Source: Flavobacterium sp. SH_e (GTDB taxonomy: Bacteria; Bacteroidota; Bacteroidia; Flavobacteriales; Flavobacteriaceae). Taken from it: a DNA stretch of 64,000 nt. How positions within the stretch are numbered: position 1 is the first letter of the stretch; each line of letters begins with the position of its first letter. The stretch spans positions 1,153,540 through 1,217,539 of the forward strand of contig NZ_JAOVZN010000006.1 in NCBI RefSeq assembly GCF_025717045.1. Direction: 5' to 3'. The notes below the pieces were generated by a model. It did not search any database and was not told the DNA's origin. It saw only the letters and a program-made list of their open reading frames with translations. The position numbers and the translations under genes are program-made. This document shows, piece by piece, positions 44,732 through 52,986 of this stretch.

Positions 44732-44763
44732 AAAGCACCATTTGTAAAAAGTGGTGTTTTTTT
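44732..44763 (+). terminator. Probable terminator of the YiaAB gene
   Basis: Arms around GCACCA / TGGTGT with loop and a T-run of 8. The stem is short (5-6 bp with a G bulge or G-U pair), so it is weaker than the others. Confidence 0.6.
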
Positions 44764-44909
44764 ATTCGTGGAGACATCAAAAATCTAAACTATTTGTGGA
44801 CAATGATCGAGAAACTTTTCTTATAAAAATTAAATCTCTGATAAAAAAGCGTCTTTATTTCAATATTAATTTTGAAATTTGTTAAACGTCTAACTAATAA
44901 TAAGATAAT

Positions 44910-45281
44910 ATGGAACCGCAGATTATTGAATTGGAAAAAAAATACTGGCACGGAGTTGAAAATCATGATTATGAAACGGTAAAAAACCTGACGCTGTTTC
45001 CTTGTATTGTTGCCGGAAAAAATGGTATTCAGAATATCAGCGAGGCTGATTTTAAAAATATGTTCGACTCTGGACAGACCAATCTAATAAAAGTGCTGAA
45101 CATTTATAATGTAAAAGAAAAGCTAATTGCCGAAAATACTGCTGTCATAGGATATAATCTCGATTTTGAAATAGTAGATCAAAATCAAAAAGAACCTATA
45201 AAATGTGTCTGCACTTCCACTTGGATTAAAGAAAACAATAAGTGGGCTTGTGTAATGCATACTGAAACAGAACTGGAATAA
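44910..45281 (+). CDS. NTF2-like / DUF4440 protein
   Basis: A 123-residue soluble protein of the SnoaL/NTF2-like cone fold. Typical order: N-terminal helix (IIELEKKYWHGVENHDYETV), FPCIVAGKNGIQNISEADFK, then strands (TAVIGYNLDFEIVDQ, CVCTSTWIKENNKWACVMHTE). Such proteins bind small ligands or act as enzymes; none can be predicted here. Confidence 0.78.
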   Translation: MEPQIIELEKKYWHGVENHDYETVKNLTLFPCIVAGKNGIQNISEADFKNMFDSGQTNLIKVLNIYNVKEKLIAENTAVIGYNLDFEIVDQNQKEPIKCVCTSTWIKENNKWACVMHTETELE

Positions 45282-45335
45282 AAATAGTAGTTTCAAGCAT
45301 CATACTCGCGAACATTACAGATGAAAAAATTAGAG

Positions 45336-45368
45336 AACAAAAAAACTTCAGATTTCTCAGAAGCTTAA
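45336..45368. repeat. Terminator-like hairpin, second copy
   Basis: ACTTCAGA tttc TCAGAAGCTT with A-run on the left closely resembles the tRNA terminator at 46072-46100 (aagctccagatttctctgaagctt). The two copies flank the gene at 45391-46038. Confidence 0.5.
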
Positions 45369-45390
45369 ATAATGAATGTTAAGTCAATAA

Positions 45391-46038
45391 ATGGAAAGTT
45401 TAACAATTAAAAAAATAGTTGCTAAATATTCGGTCTTGATATGTTTGGTCTTTTCCGTGATTTTGATAGCAATAGCAGCCTTACTTTATCCAGGCGGCTC
45501 CTTGCTGGACAAAAACTCTATAGGGTTTAGTTGGTCAAAAAATTTCGTAAGCAACTTGTTTGCGGAAAAAGCTATAAATGGGTCAGAAAATCCAGGTAGG
45601 ATTTGGGCAATTATTGGAATGGCATTCCAATCGATTGGTTATGGAGTTTTTTTTATCAATATGTCTAAAAAAATAGCTTTAGGGCAATGGAGTAATATTT
45701 TAAAATTTATAGGATTTGCCAATGTATTGTTTATTTTTCTAATTGCCACTCCTTTACATGACTTGGGGACAATATCAATCATTTTAACATTATTTGGTTT
45801 ATTTACTATTACTATATTTATTTTAAAGTCAAAGCTTCATTTGCTTAAATTTTGCTGTATTATCTGCTTATTGACTTTTTACTGTTTCTTTTTCCTATTT
45901 GGGTTTGGTTATTTGGATTTAGCAGTTATTATGCAGAAAGTATATAATGCAAGCTCGATCCTTTTAATTTTAGGTTTAGAGTATTTTACCAAATATGAAG
46001 ATTTTGTAGAAATTAAATCAAAAGGACAAAAAATATAA
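45391..46038 (+). CDS. DUF998-like membrane protein
   Basis: A 215-residue protein with about six hydrophobic helices (VLICLVFSVILIAIAALLYP, WAIIGMAFQSIGYGVFFIN, FANVLFIFLIATPLHDLGT, IILTLFGLFTITIFIL, CIICLLTFYCFFFLFGFGYLD, SSILLILGLEYF). PGGSLLDKN after helix 1 and HDLGT after helix 3 fit the DUF998 family in outline; this is a weak assignment. Rare-looking codon use (many ATA and TTG) is visible, and copies of the tRNA-terminator hairpin lie on both sides. Function unknown. Confidence 0.65.
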   Translation: MESLTIKKIVAKYSVLICLVFSVILIAIAALLYPGGSLLDKNSIGFSWSKNFVSNLFAEKAINGSENPGRIWAIIGMAFQSIGYGVFFINMSKKIALGQWSNILKFIGFANVLFIFLIATPLHDLGTISIILTLFGLFTITIFILKSKLHLLKFCCIICLLTFYCFFFLFGFGYLDLAVIMQKVYNASSILLILGLEYFTKYEDFVEIKSKGQKI

Positions 46039-46071
46039 GAAATGAACTGTCTCGCTCACGAACACATAAAA

Positions 46072-46100
46072 CAAAAAAGCTCCAGATTTCTCTGAAGCTT
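46072..46100 (-). terminator. Terminator of tRNA-fMet
   Basis: Arms AAGCTCCAGA / TCTGAAGCTT around TTTC; the C/A mismatch is a G-U pair on minus. T-run on the minus strand, 9 bases past the tRNA 3' end. Confidence 0.85.
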
Positions 46101-46108
46101 TATACTTG

Positions 46109-46181
46109 TAGCGGGAACAGGACTCGAACCTGTGACCTTCGGGTTATGAGCCCGACGAGCTGCCTACTGCTCTATCCCGCG
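46109..46181 (-). tRNA. tRNA-fMet (initiator), anticodon CAT
   Basis: Full 73-nt cloverleaf on the minus strand. It starts CGCGGGATAGAGCAGT, the anticodon arm is TCGGGCTCATAACCCGA with three G-C pairs next to the loop, and it ends in TTCGAGTCCTGTTCCCGCTA. The first pair of the acceptor stem is C1-T72, not Watson-Crick, and the three anticodon-stem G-C pairs are kept: both are initiator marks. CCA is not encoded. Only tRNA seen in the window. Confidence 0.93.
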
Positions 46182-46193
46182 ATGTTTCGGGTG

Positions 46194-46224
46194 CAAAGAT
46201 ACATACTAAATACGGTTATGCAAA
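46194..46224 (-). promoter_or_regulatory. Promoter of tRNA-fMet
   Basis: Minus-strand TTTG (46221-46224), 19-base spacer, TATCTTTG (46194-46201), 12 bases before the tRNA 5' end. The best complete -33/-7 match in the window. Confidence 0.75.
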
Positions 46225-46272
46225 TAATTTTAGTACTTTATTTTTTATAATTTTAAAAAACGATCCCTTTTT

Positions 46273-46797
46273 TTAGATTTTGTAATTTAGTAATTCTTCG
46301 TAAACATTTCCGTTTAAGCCTAATAGCAAGCCAAATGCGGGTTCGGTTTTTAGGCCACTTTTTTTCAATTTAATGATTTCTAATCTGAAATTTTCGTCTC
46401 GAGAATGAAGAATTTTATCTTCAATGACCATGTGTTTGTAACCATTTTGAAGTTCCGTTGGTATATTTTGGCCAAAGATTTCTACTTCAAAACCTTCAGT
46501 AATGAAGTTCGCTACAACTGATTCTTGATTATTAATTGCGATTTCTCGAATAGCAAAATGATTTTCTTTTTCGAACAATTGTTTAATTCTTTCAATAAAA
46601 TCAAGTTTGTTTTCGAAACAACAGATAATATCCAAATCGCTGTTTTCAATATCAATATTTATTGGAATCGTGCCAACTAAAATTGGATTAAAAACAGTGA
46701 GATTTTCTAAAATTTTATTTTTCGTTAAAAGCTCAAATGCAAATTGTTGTTTTGGATTTCCTGTTTTTAAATAAGATATGTTTTTGAAATCAATCAT
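46273..46797 (-). CDS. DUF4269 nucleotidyltransferase-like protein
   Basis: A 174-residue soluble protein. Near residue 42 comes VGTIPINIDIENSDLDIICCFEN, the DxD-bearing strand of a nucleotidyltransferase fold, as in the DUF4269 family. The rest (FAIREIAINNQESVVANFIT, GFEVEIFGQ, AFGLLLGLNGN) also fits. Substrate unknown. Its start overlaps the end of the glycosyltransferase gene by 8 bases, so both are likely on one mRNA. Confidence 0.87.
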   Translation of the reverse strand: MIDFKNISYLKTGNPKQQFAFELLTKNKILENLTVFNPILVGTIPINIDIENSDLDIICCFENKLDFIERIKQLFEKENHFAIREIAINNQESVVANFITEGFEVEIFGQNIPTELQNGYKHMVIEDKILHSRDENFRLEIIKLKKSGLKTEPAFGLLLGLNGNVYEELLNYKI

Positions 46798-48322
46798 TTA
46801 TAATGTAGTTTTTTTCTTCGTTGATTTCCTGCTCTAATCGTTTGTTGATATTGATTTTAGCATTCGTGAAAACAAAAATTGTAGTTCCGTATTCTCTTGC
46901 AAATTTATTATCAATTCGGCCGTCAATAGCCGCCGATTCAAAATACGGACTAGTTTCTCTAAGCTCTTCGTTGTTTTCGTCAAATTCTTTTACGCGAATT
47001 AGGTTTTTATATTGAATATTCAAATCAAACCAATTCACATAATCGGCGTTGAAAGAAACCGCTTTTATTCCTTTTTTAGAATAATAATTAATCGCGCCAG
47101 CTTGCCCATAATTATCACAAAGTACAATAGTTTCTTTTTGATTTGGAAGTAAAGCATAAAGCGAATCCGTTTTTTTAGCCAACTCTTTCCAACCTAACAT
47201 ATCGGCAAAATCCTGAGGCAGATGATGGTCTTTTCCGTCTTCCCAACGCAGCATTCCTAGCTTTTGGTATTTCTCAGAATGTGCAACTATACATTCTGGA
47301 CTTTTGTTTGGAAAAGCAATATTATATATTGGAATGAAAAACAGTAATGGAATTAAAATAAACACAGGTTTTAGAAAACGTTTCCATCCTCCGTTTAAAA
47401 TTTCTGAAATAAAGACCGCTCCAAAAGCAATGTAAATTGGATACAAACCAATTGCATAATAAGCCTTTGCCTTGAAATAAATAAATATTAAAAGGGTAAA
47501 AAAGAATGAAGCAAAAAAGAGCTGGTAGTTTTTGAAAGGTTTATAAAATAAAACAGCATAAAGTCCGGCGAAAATCACTAATAATCCGCCGATGAAAAAG
47601 AGAATCTGTTCTTTCAAAAATCCAATTCGATCTACATTAACCAATTGTGTTTCTGCCAATTCTTTCATGTGATGCACAATTGGAAAATGGTTTTTATACT
47701 GCCAGAAAAGATTTGGAAAAATTAAAATTAAACCTAGAATTAAAGCAAAATAAAACTGTTTCTGCGCGAATATTTTTCTTTGTTTAGAAAGTAAAATAGC
47801 AGGAACTAATCCGAGTAATAAAAACAAAATATTGTATTTGTTCAAGAAACCATAAGCGAAGATAACAGCTCCAAAATAGAGCCATTTTGTGTCTTCAGAT
47901 TTCAGATATTGTATTAAAAGGTAATAAAGAATTGTCCAACATAAAACGTCAAATGAGTTAGGCTGATAAAGCATATTAATGCGCAATAAACACGAAAATA
48001 AAACGCATAATGCACCAAGAATTAAAGCGTAAAGATTTCCTTTTAAAAGTTCGATTGTTTTCCAGACAAACAAAAGTGTCAAAGCGCCAAATAGGGCAGG
48101 AAAGAATTTAACCCAAAACACCGAATTTCCGAGAAAGAGAATAAAATGTGAAAACCAAGAAGTAACGGGCGGAACCGATAAATATCCCCAAGCCAAATGC
48201 TTTCCTTGATCCAGATGCAGATATTCGTCACGTTGTAAATCGTATTCTGGGCTAATTAAAACATATTGCAGAATGAATTTTAGAATTATAAATCCGAATA
48301 GAATCAGGTTCTTTTTGTTCAT
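46790..48322 (-). CDS. GT39/PMT_2-type membrane glycosyltransferase
   Basis: A 510-residue protein with about ten hydrophobic helices and a soluble C-terminal third. The N-terminal loop has YDLQRDEYLHLDQGKHLAWG, the acidic pair conserved in PMT/ArnT-like transferases, followed by GYLSVPPVTSW. Later helices carry NVDRIGFL and LIFIYFKAKAYYAIGLYPIY. Transfers a sugar from a polyprenyl carrier, usually to lipid A or protein; acceptor unknown. Confidence 0.85.
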   Translation of the reverse strand: MNKKNLILFGFIILKFILQYVLISPEYDLQRDEYLHLDQGKHLAWGYLSVPPVTSWFSHFILFLGNSVFWVKFFPALFGALTLLFVWKTIELLKGNLYALILGALCVLFSCLLRINMLYQPNSFDVLCWTILYYLLIQYLKSEDTKWLYFGAVIFAYGFLNKYNILFLLLGLVPAILLSKQRKIFAQKQFYFALILGLILIFPNLFWQYKNHFPIVHHMKELAETQLVNVDRIGFLKEQILFFIGGLLVIFAGLYAVLFYKPFKNYQLFFASFFFTLLIFIYFKAKAYYAIGLYPIYIAFGAVFISEILNGGWKRFLKPVFILIPLLFFIPIYNIAFPNKSPECIVAHSEKYQKLGMLRWEDGKDHHLPQDFADMLGWKELAKKTDSLYALLPNQKETIVLCDNYGQAGAINYYSKKGIKAVSFNADYVNWFDLNIQYKNLIRVKEFDENNEELRETSPYFESAAIDGRIDNKFAREYGTTIFVFTNAKININKRLEQEINEEKNYIIND

Positions 48323-48470
48323 TTGGTTTTGGTTTTTGGTTAGAATTGTAATCTACAGCTAATATATTATTTATTTTGAATTAAAGTTAAACAGATGAAT
48401 TTTAGGAAAGTAAAAGAGTTTCATTAAAACGAAACATTTATAGAAATCAATTTGTAATATTTTAGTCCAA

Positions 48471-48502
48471 AAAAAAGCTCCAGAATCATTCTAGAGCTTT
48501 TC
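48471..48502 (-). terminator. Terminator of the DUF4494 gene
   Basis: Arms AAAAGCTCCAGAA / TTCTAGAGCTTTT, with the C/A mismatch turning into G-U on the minus strand, then a T-run. 23 bases past the stop at 48525. Confidence 0.82.
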
Positions 48503-48524
48503 AGATATTATATTTTGTAGAATA

Positions 48525-49070
48525 TTATTCTTCCACAGTTTCAAATTCCATGTGATCGATAATTTCGGCTTCATGTTTTTCTGGTTTAGAAGCTTTCAAA
48601 GTATTGAATCTTTCCAGCATTTCTGTTTCGCCCTCTTCACCACTGAAATAAGGAAAAACATCCATAATTGCTGTTTCAGAAATAGCTGGTATAGAATATT
48701 CTCCCATTGTATTTTTCATTACATGAAGTGTGTTGTCAAAAGCTTCGCGAACATCATTTGCCTGAACTAACATATACATGCTTGTTTTTCTTTCTTTCCC
48801 ACTTTCTTCATCATAAGCAATTAAAGTGATTTTAGATTTAAACCATCTGTCTGCATTTTCAAAAGGATGAATTTCAGCATAATTTGCCACTTTAATAGCT
48901 GTGATTTTAAATTCTTCGCTGGTATAAGCAGCCATCTCTTCGGTCATTCTTTTTTCTGCTTCTGTATAAGACAAAGCGTCAACCAAATAAGGTTCTGTTA
49001 AAACTTTTTGTCCTCCAGTTTCATCTGTTTTTCTATATTTTACTTTGCATTCGTACCAAATTGCGCTCAT
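48525..49070 (-). CDS. DUF4494 protein
   Basis: A 181-residue soluble protein. Begins with MSAIWYECKVKYRKTDETGG and KVLTEPYLVDALSYTEAEKR, typical of DUF4494. Rest: ADRWFKSKITLIAYDEESGK, KTSMYMLVQANDVREAFDN. Widely found in Bacteroidota; function unknown. -7 box TATCTTTG lies 23 bases upstream. Confidence 0.88.
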   Translation of the reverse strand: MSAIWYECKVKYRKTDETGGQKVLTEPYLVDALSYTEAEKRMTEEMAAYTSEEFKITAIKVANYAEIHPFENADRWFKSKITLIAYDEESGKERKTSMYMLVQANDVREAFDNTLHVMKNTMGEYSIPAISETAIMDVFPYFSGEEGETEMLERFNTLKASKPEKHEAEIIDHMEFETVEE

Positions 49071-49375
49071 CTCTTTTAAATTTTAAGGATGCCAAAGATA
49101 AATTTTACTGGAAAATAAATAGTTAAATCTGCAAATAGATATTCACAATTTTAGATTGTTTTTTGTAATGTTTTGATGCTCTGAAAGTTGTGTTTTTATT
49201 AATTAAATTGCTTTGTAATGGCATTCATTCTTTTCTGTTTTTAGAAAAATATAAAGTATTTTCAAGTTATTTTTAGATGTAAATATTTGTTTTTCAATTG
49301 TTTGTTTTTATTTTTTTTAGAAACATGAATTTTCTTAAATCCAAATGATCAATTTAAACGTAAGTGCAAATAACA
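49071..49375. other. Gene-free interval, 305 bases
   Basis: Contains a minus-strand TATCTTTG box (49093-49100) for the DUF4494 gene. The rest is AT-rich with T-tracts. No gene or hairpin that I can support. Confidence 0.6.
49093..49100 (-). promoter_or_regulatory. -7 box of the DUF4494 gene
   Basis: Minus-strand TATCTTTG, 23 bases before the ATG at 49070. Confidence 0.5.
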
Positions 49376-49474
49376 ATGGCAGGGAATGAGGTAAATTCAA
49401 ATGGTATTGGTTTTTGGAGCATATTGAATCTTACCGCATTTTTAGCCATTGTTTTTTTAAATTTTAAAGAATAA
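49376..49474 (+). CDS. Candidate 32-residue small membrane protein
   Basis: An ATG at 49376 opens a 32-codon frame with a polar N-terminus (MAGNEVNSNGIG) and a single hydrophobic helix (FWSILNLTAFLAIVFLNF) ending in KE and TAA. It is followed 4 bases later by the start of the 80-residue frame, so the two could be translationally coupled. Too short for ordinary gene finding; the helix and spacing support it, but no homologue is known to me. Confidence 0.4.
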   Translation: MAGNEVNSNGIGFWSILNLTAFLAIVFLNFKE

Positions 49475-49478
49475 AAGT

Positions 49479-49721
49479 TTGGGGAAATTAGACATTCAAA
49501 AGTTAAAAGAGACTTTAAAATACTTAGAAAGCAAGCATCGAGAATTAAAAAGACAAGGCCAAAATGATACGCGAAGCCTGGAATCGATGATAAAATATTT
49601 GAAAAAAGATATGCTGGAACAGCACAATTTGTCAGATCATCATCAATTGATAAAAAAAGAAATCAAAGACACGGAAAGTTTCATTGAGAATGTAAAAAAC
49701 ATCATTAAAATCAATTCTTAA
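49479..49721 (+). CDS. Small coiled-coil protein, 80 aa
   Basis: An 80-residue highly charged, helical protein with heptad-like pattern (LDIQKLKETLKYLESKHREL, DHHQLIKKEIKDTESFIENV). It starts with TTG, and no ATG start is available. Directly downstream of the 32-residue membrane ORF. Start and reality are moderately certain; function unknown. Confidence 0.5.
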   Translation: MGKLDIQKLKETLKYLESKHRELKRQGQNDTRSLESMIKYLKKDMLEQHNLSDHHQLIKKEIKDTESFIENVKNIIKINS

Positions 49722-49750
49722 AAACAAATCGTTATTGCTGAATTTTACTT

Positions 49751-50689
49751 TTATTCCAATTTAAATTTTTCGTTTTTACAGTCCAGAATTAGTTTGTGGT
49801 TCAGAAATAGTTTGTTTCCAATCATTCCTTGCATTCCAGAACGTTTCATTAAGAATTTTTGAAGATCTGATGTGCCTTCAATGTAAGTAACTTCAGAAAG
49901 TCTTAATGTTGTTTTTTGAAATTGTATTTTCTTTTTCGCGGATGCGGAATAAACACGCAAAGTATTTCCCCACGAATTTCCTTTTTCGGTTTTTATAGCG
50001 CTGTTCTTAGTTCGGTATTTTTGCCAGATTTCTTTCGTTGTAATTAATTCATAACCGCTGGTTCCAGAATCATACAAGAGTTTTAGGTTTTCATTTTCAA
50101 TTTTCGACGGAATTAAGATTTTTCTTTTTTTAAATTCAAAATCAGAAAAATTGTTTTCTTGAACTTTCTCCGTAAACGAACATTGATTGTTTTTGAAATC
50201 TAAAATGACAACTCGTTTTTCTAATAAATCGGTTCCGATTGTTCCAATGATATTTTCGGCTTTTGAATCGTCAAAACTGACTTTTTCGCCATAATTCAAA
50301 ACTTCAAAAATGTTGGACGAAGCAGTCATTTTTCCCATTGTAAAATTGGTCGAAATTTGATTATTTTCAAGACCGATTTTAATCTGATTTTTAAATTGTT
50401 CGGCAATTGATTCTAATGATTTCTTATAGAAAATGGTAGTTGGCGAACCTGAATCAAATTGCATGAAAAAGGTTTTATTAATTCCGTTAATTTTTATTGG
50501 CAAAAGCAAAGCAGAATGAGCGTTTTCAATACTTGAAACCCATTTTATTGGAATATTTTCTGCAATTCCAGAAACTTTCAAATAGTTTTCTGGCGGAGTG
50601 AATTTCTTCTGAAAATAAAAATATCCTCCCAACAAGAATAAAACGATAACAGCTAAAAATCCGACTGCAATTTTCTTAGATAATTTCAT
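49751..50689 (-). CDS. Retropepsin-like aspartic protease family protein with two DSG motifs
   Basis: A 312-residue protein with an N-terminal membrane anchor (residues 7-27, IAVGFLAVIVLFLLGGYFYF). Two acid-protease motifs: FDSGSPTT with Asp79 and YDSGTSGYE with Asp207, each followed by a hydrophobic-Gly strand (IIGTIGTDLLEKRVVILDF; GMIGNKLFLNHKLILDC). This suggests tandem half-domains in one chain, like pepsin and unlike one-lobe retropepsins. Probably periplasmic-facing. Activity not proven. Confidence 0.72.
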   Translation of the reverse strand: MKLSKKIAVGFLAVIVLFLLGGYFYFQKKFTPPENYLKVSGIAENIPIKWVSSIENAHSALLLPIKINGINKTFFMQFDSGSPTTIFYKKSLESIAEQFKNQIKIGLENNQISTNFTMGKMTASSNIFEVLNYGEKVSFDDSKAENIIGTIGTDLLEKRVVILDFKNNQCSFTEKVQENNFSDFEFKKRKILIPSKIENENLKLLYDSGTSGYELITTKEIWQKYRTKNSAIKTEKGNSWGNTLRVYSASAKKKIQFQKTTLRLSEVTYIEGTSDLQKFLMKRSGMQGMIGNKLFLNHKLILDCKNEKFKLE

Positions 50690-50777
50690 GGTTTATTTTT
50701 TCTGCAAGATTCGGATTTCGTTTCCGATTTTCGTGCAAAAACAATACGACAGTTTTACGTCAATTTTATGACTTGAA

Positions 50778-51317
50778 TTATAAGAAGTTGTTTTTCAGTT
50801 TTATAACTAATTCTTGTTTTTGGTTTAAACTGATTCCGTTTACTATCACGATCAAGAGTTTTAAGGAAAGAAATGCAATTAAAGGAACGATAAAAAGTGG
50901 AAATTTTAATGTAAAAGCACTCTGAAGAAACGGACTTGCAATCATCAAAATAGAGAGAATAAGACTTAAAACAATTTGAACACTTACGATTTGTTTTCCT
51001 AATTCTTTGTTTATTGAATCTTTGGTTTTATAAGTTAGAATTAAAGGAAAAAGAATGCTTCCAAACGGAATGATTAATCCTGACAAAACAGAAAGATTAA
51101 TAATTTTTGCTCTTTCGATTTCGATGATTTCTTTTTTGAAGATGAGATTTTCAGGATCAGTTTCTAGAGCTTCGGCAATCGTTTTTAAAGTAAAACCTTT
51201 AAGAATATTTCCAGCCTCAATTCTCTGAATCGTTCGTAGCGAAAGACCAGATTTTTCGGCGAGTTCATTTTGAGTTAGGTTTTTTTCTTCTCTCAAAAAT
51301 TTAACTTTATTCTTCAT
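50778..51317 (-). CDS. XRE-family regulator with membrane C-terminus
   Basis: A 179-residue protein. HTH_3 at residues 3-58 (KVKFLREEKNLTQNELAEKS, LSLRTIQRIEAG). Then three or four hydrophobic helices (VLSGLIIPFGSILFPLIL, IVSVQIVLSLILSILMIASPF, FPLFIVPLIAFLSLKLLIVI). A membrane-bound one-component regulator. Upstream of the protease-like gene in the same direction with an 88-base gap; possible operon. Confidence 0.85.
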   Translation of the reverse strand: MKNKVKFLREEKNLTQNELAEKSGLSLRTIQRIEAGNILKGFTLKTIAEALETDPENLIFKKEIIEIERAKIINLSVLSGLIIPFGSILFPLILTYKTKDSINKELGKQIVSVQIVLSLILSILMIASPFLQSAFTLKFPLFIVPLIAFLSLKLLIVIVNGISLNQKQELVIKLKNNFL

Positions 51318-51506
51318 TGTTTTTAGTTAGTGTACAAAGACGAAATTAGGAAAAAACTTTTGATGTAATTGACCTAATAAAAGAGGTGCAATTAAACGTA
51401 AATTTTAAGTTTTAATAAAAAATTAAGTTTTTTTCTTTAACAAAATTTACTAACTTGTTGTTTACTAAAAGATTTCTTTAATGTTATAGTCATAAAATTC
51501 CTAGTT

Positions 51507-52973
51507 ATGCGAGTATCCGTTGTTCGAAAAAATATAAAACTTTTACCAGATTCAAGAAGAGTTGTTGCCCGTTATTTCATGAATGGGCAAGAAAGAACCC
51601 AGCAAATGGTGCTTCGTATAATGATGTTAGACGAAAAGCAAGTGTTGCAAACTTTAGAGCAGACACTTCGTGAATTTGCTCGAAGACACCGTAATATTTC
51701 CACAGTTTTTTTTAGACACTGCGAAAGAATAAGACCTATAATTGAAGAAATGCAAATCAATTATGAAACGTTGTCTCTCGATCGCAAAATGCTGATTGGA
51801 TCTTATTGTACAATGGAATATGCGATTGAATCTGCGGCGATTTTTAATCCTTCGATAGTTGAAGATTTTGATCAGACGGGACTTGAAGCGGGAGAAAAAC
51901 GTGTTATTATTTCTTTTCGCGCCACGGGTGAAGGCCATATTTCGTCCATTGTTTTTAGAAGGGCAATTTTAGATCGTGATAATAATCTGCATATCATGAA
52001 GATTGGAAATCATATCGATAAGGCAGAAATTGAACATAAAACTTTATTTAATAAAGAACGTTTTTTGACGAAATTGTATGAAATGCATACAGCGGATAAA
52101 TATATTGTCCAGATTATGCAGGATCTGCCTGAGGAATTTGAATTTGCTATTTTAAAAAATATGCTAGTTGAGGCTTTAAGCGATCCTTTAATTCGTGAAG
52201 AAAGAAAGGTAGCGCTGGAAGAGATTTTATGGCTTGCCAATTCTTTTTACGATTTACAATTTAAACATGATTCTGATATTACAGAGCGTGTCATATTCCC
52301 GATTTCTGATTCTGAAAGCCGAGGAATCGAAGATGCTCGTTTTGTTCGTTTTACAGATGATGATGGTTCAAGTCGTGTTATGGCAACCTATACCGCTTAT
52401 AACGGACATACAATTCTTCCGAAATTAATCTCTACCGAAGATTTTTATAGTTTTAGAGTAATGCCACTTCATGGCGAAGGTGCACAAAATAAAAATCTGG
52501 CTTTGTTTCCCCGAAAAATAAAAGGTAAATATGCGATGCTAGCTCGAATTGATGGCGTGAATAATTATATCATGTACTCAGATCGGGTAACGCAATGGAA
52601 TACACCGATTTTGTTGCAAGAACCAAAATTTACTTGGGAATTAACCCAAATAGGAAATTGTGGTTCTCCACTTTGGACCGAAGAAGGATGGCTTGTAATT
52701 ACGCATGGAGTAGGAACAATGCGACGTTATTGTATTGGTGCGTCATTGTTTGATCTCGATGATCCGTCAAAAGAAATTGGAAGACTTACCGAGCCATTGC
52801 TTTCGCCAATGGAAGATGAGCGTGAAGGTTATGTGCCAAATGTGGTGTATTCTTGCGGAGCAATTATTCACAACAATAGTTTGATTCTTCCTTATGCCGT
52901 TTCCGATTATTGTTCGACTTATGCAGCGGTTGATTTGGTTGAATTGCTTGATGCGCTTAAGAAAAGTAAATAG
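51507..52973 (+). CDS. Glycoside hydrolase family 130 protein (mannosyl-glycan phosphorylase-like)
   Basis: A 488-residue cytoplasmic protein. The C-terminal half is a five-bladed propeller of the GH130 type: SRGIEDARFVRFTDDDG, ATYTAYNGHTILPKLIS, KNLALFPRKIKGKYAMLARIDG, GNCGSPLWTEEGWLVITHGVG, with PYAVSDYCSTYAAVDL at the end. GH130 enzymes are beta-mannoside phosphorylases or mannosidases. The extra N-terminal 240 residues (RVVARYFMNGQERTQQMVLR) mark the longer subfamily. Substrate unknown. Confidence 0.88.
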   Translation: MRVSVVRKNIKLLPDSRRVVARYFMNGQERTQQMVLRIMMLDEKQVLQTLEQTLREFARRHRNISTVFFRHCERIRPIIEEMQINYETLSLDRKMLIGSYCTMEYAIESAAIFNPSIVEDFDQTGLEAGEKRVIISFRATGEGHISSIVFRRAILDRDNNLHIMKIGNHIDKAEIEHKTLFNKERFLTKLYEMHTADKYIVQIMQDLPEEFEFAILKNMLVEALSDPLIREERKVALEEILWLANSFYDLQFKHDSDITERVIFPISDSESRGIEDARFVRFTDDDGSSRVMATYTAYNGHTILPKLISTEDFYSFRVMPLHGEGAQNKNLALFPRKIKGKYAMLARIDGVNNYIMYSDRVTQWNTPILLQEPKFTWELTQIGNCGSPLWTEEGWLVITHGVGTMRRYCIGASLFDLDDPSKEIGRLTEPLLSPMEDEREGYVPNVVYSCGAIIHNNSLILPYAVSDYCSTYAAVDLVELLDALKKSK

Positions 52974-52986
52974 TAATCTTTGAATA

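Noticed and set aside
45321..45368. 15-codon frame MKKLENKKTSDFSEA, resembling a peptide leader
   Set aside because: Lies entirely in the terminator-like hairpin; no modification or export genes are nearby.
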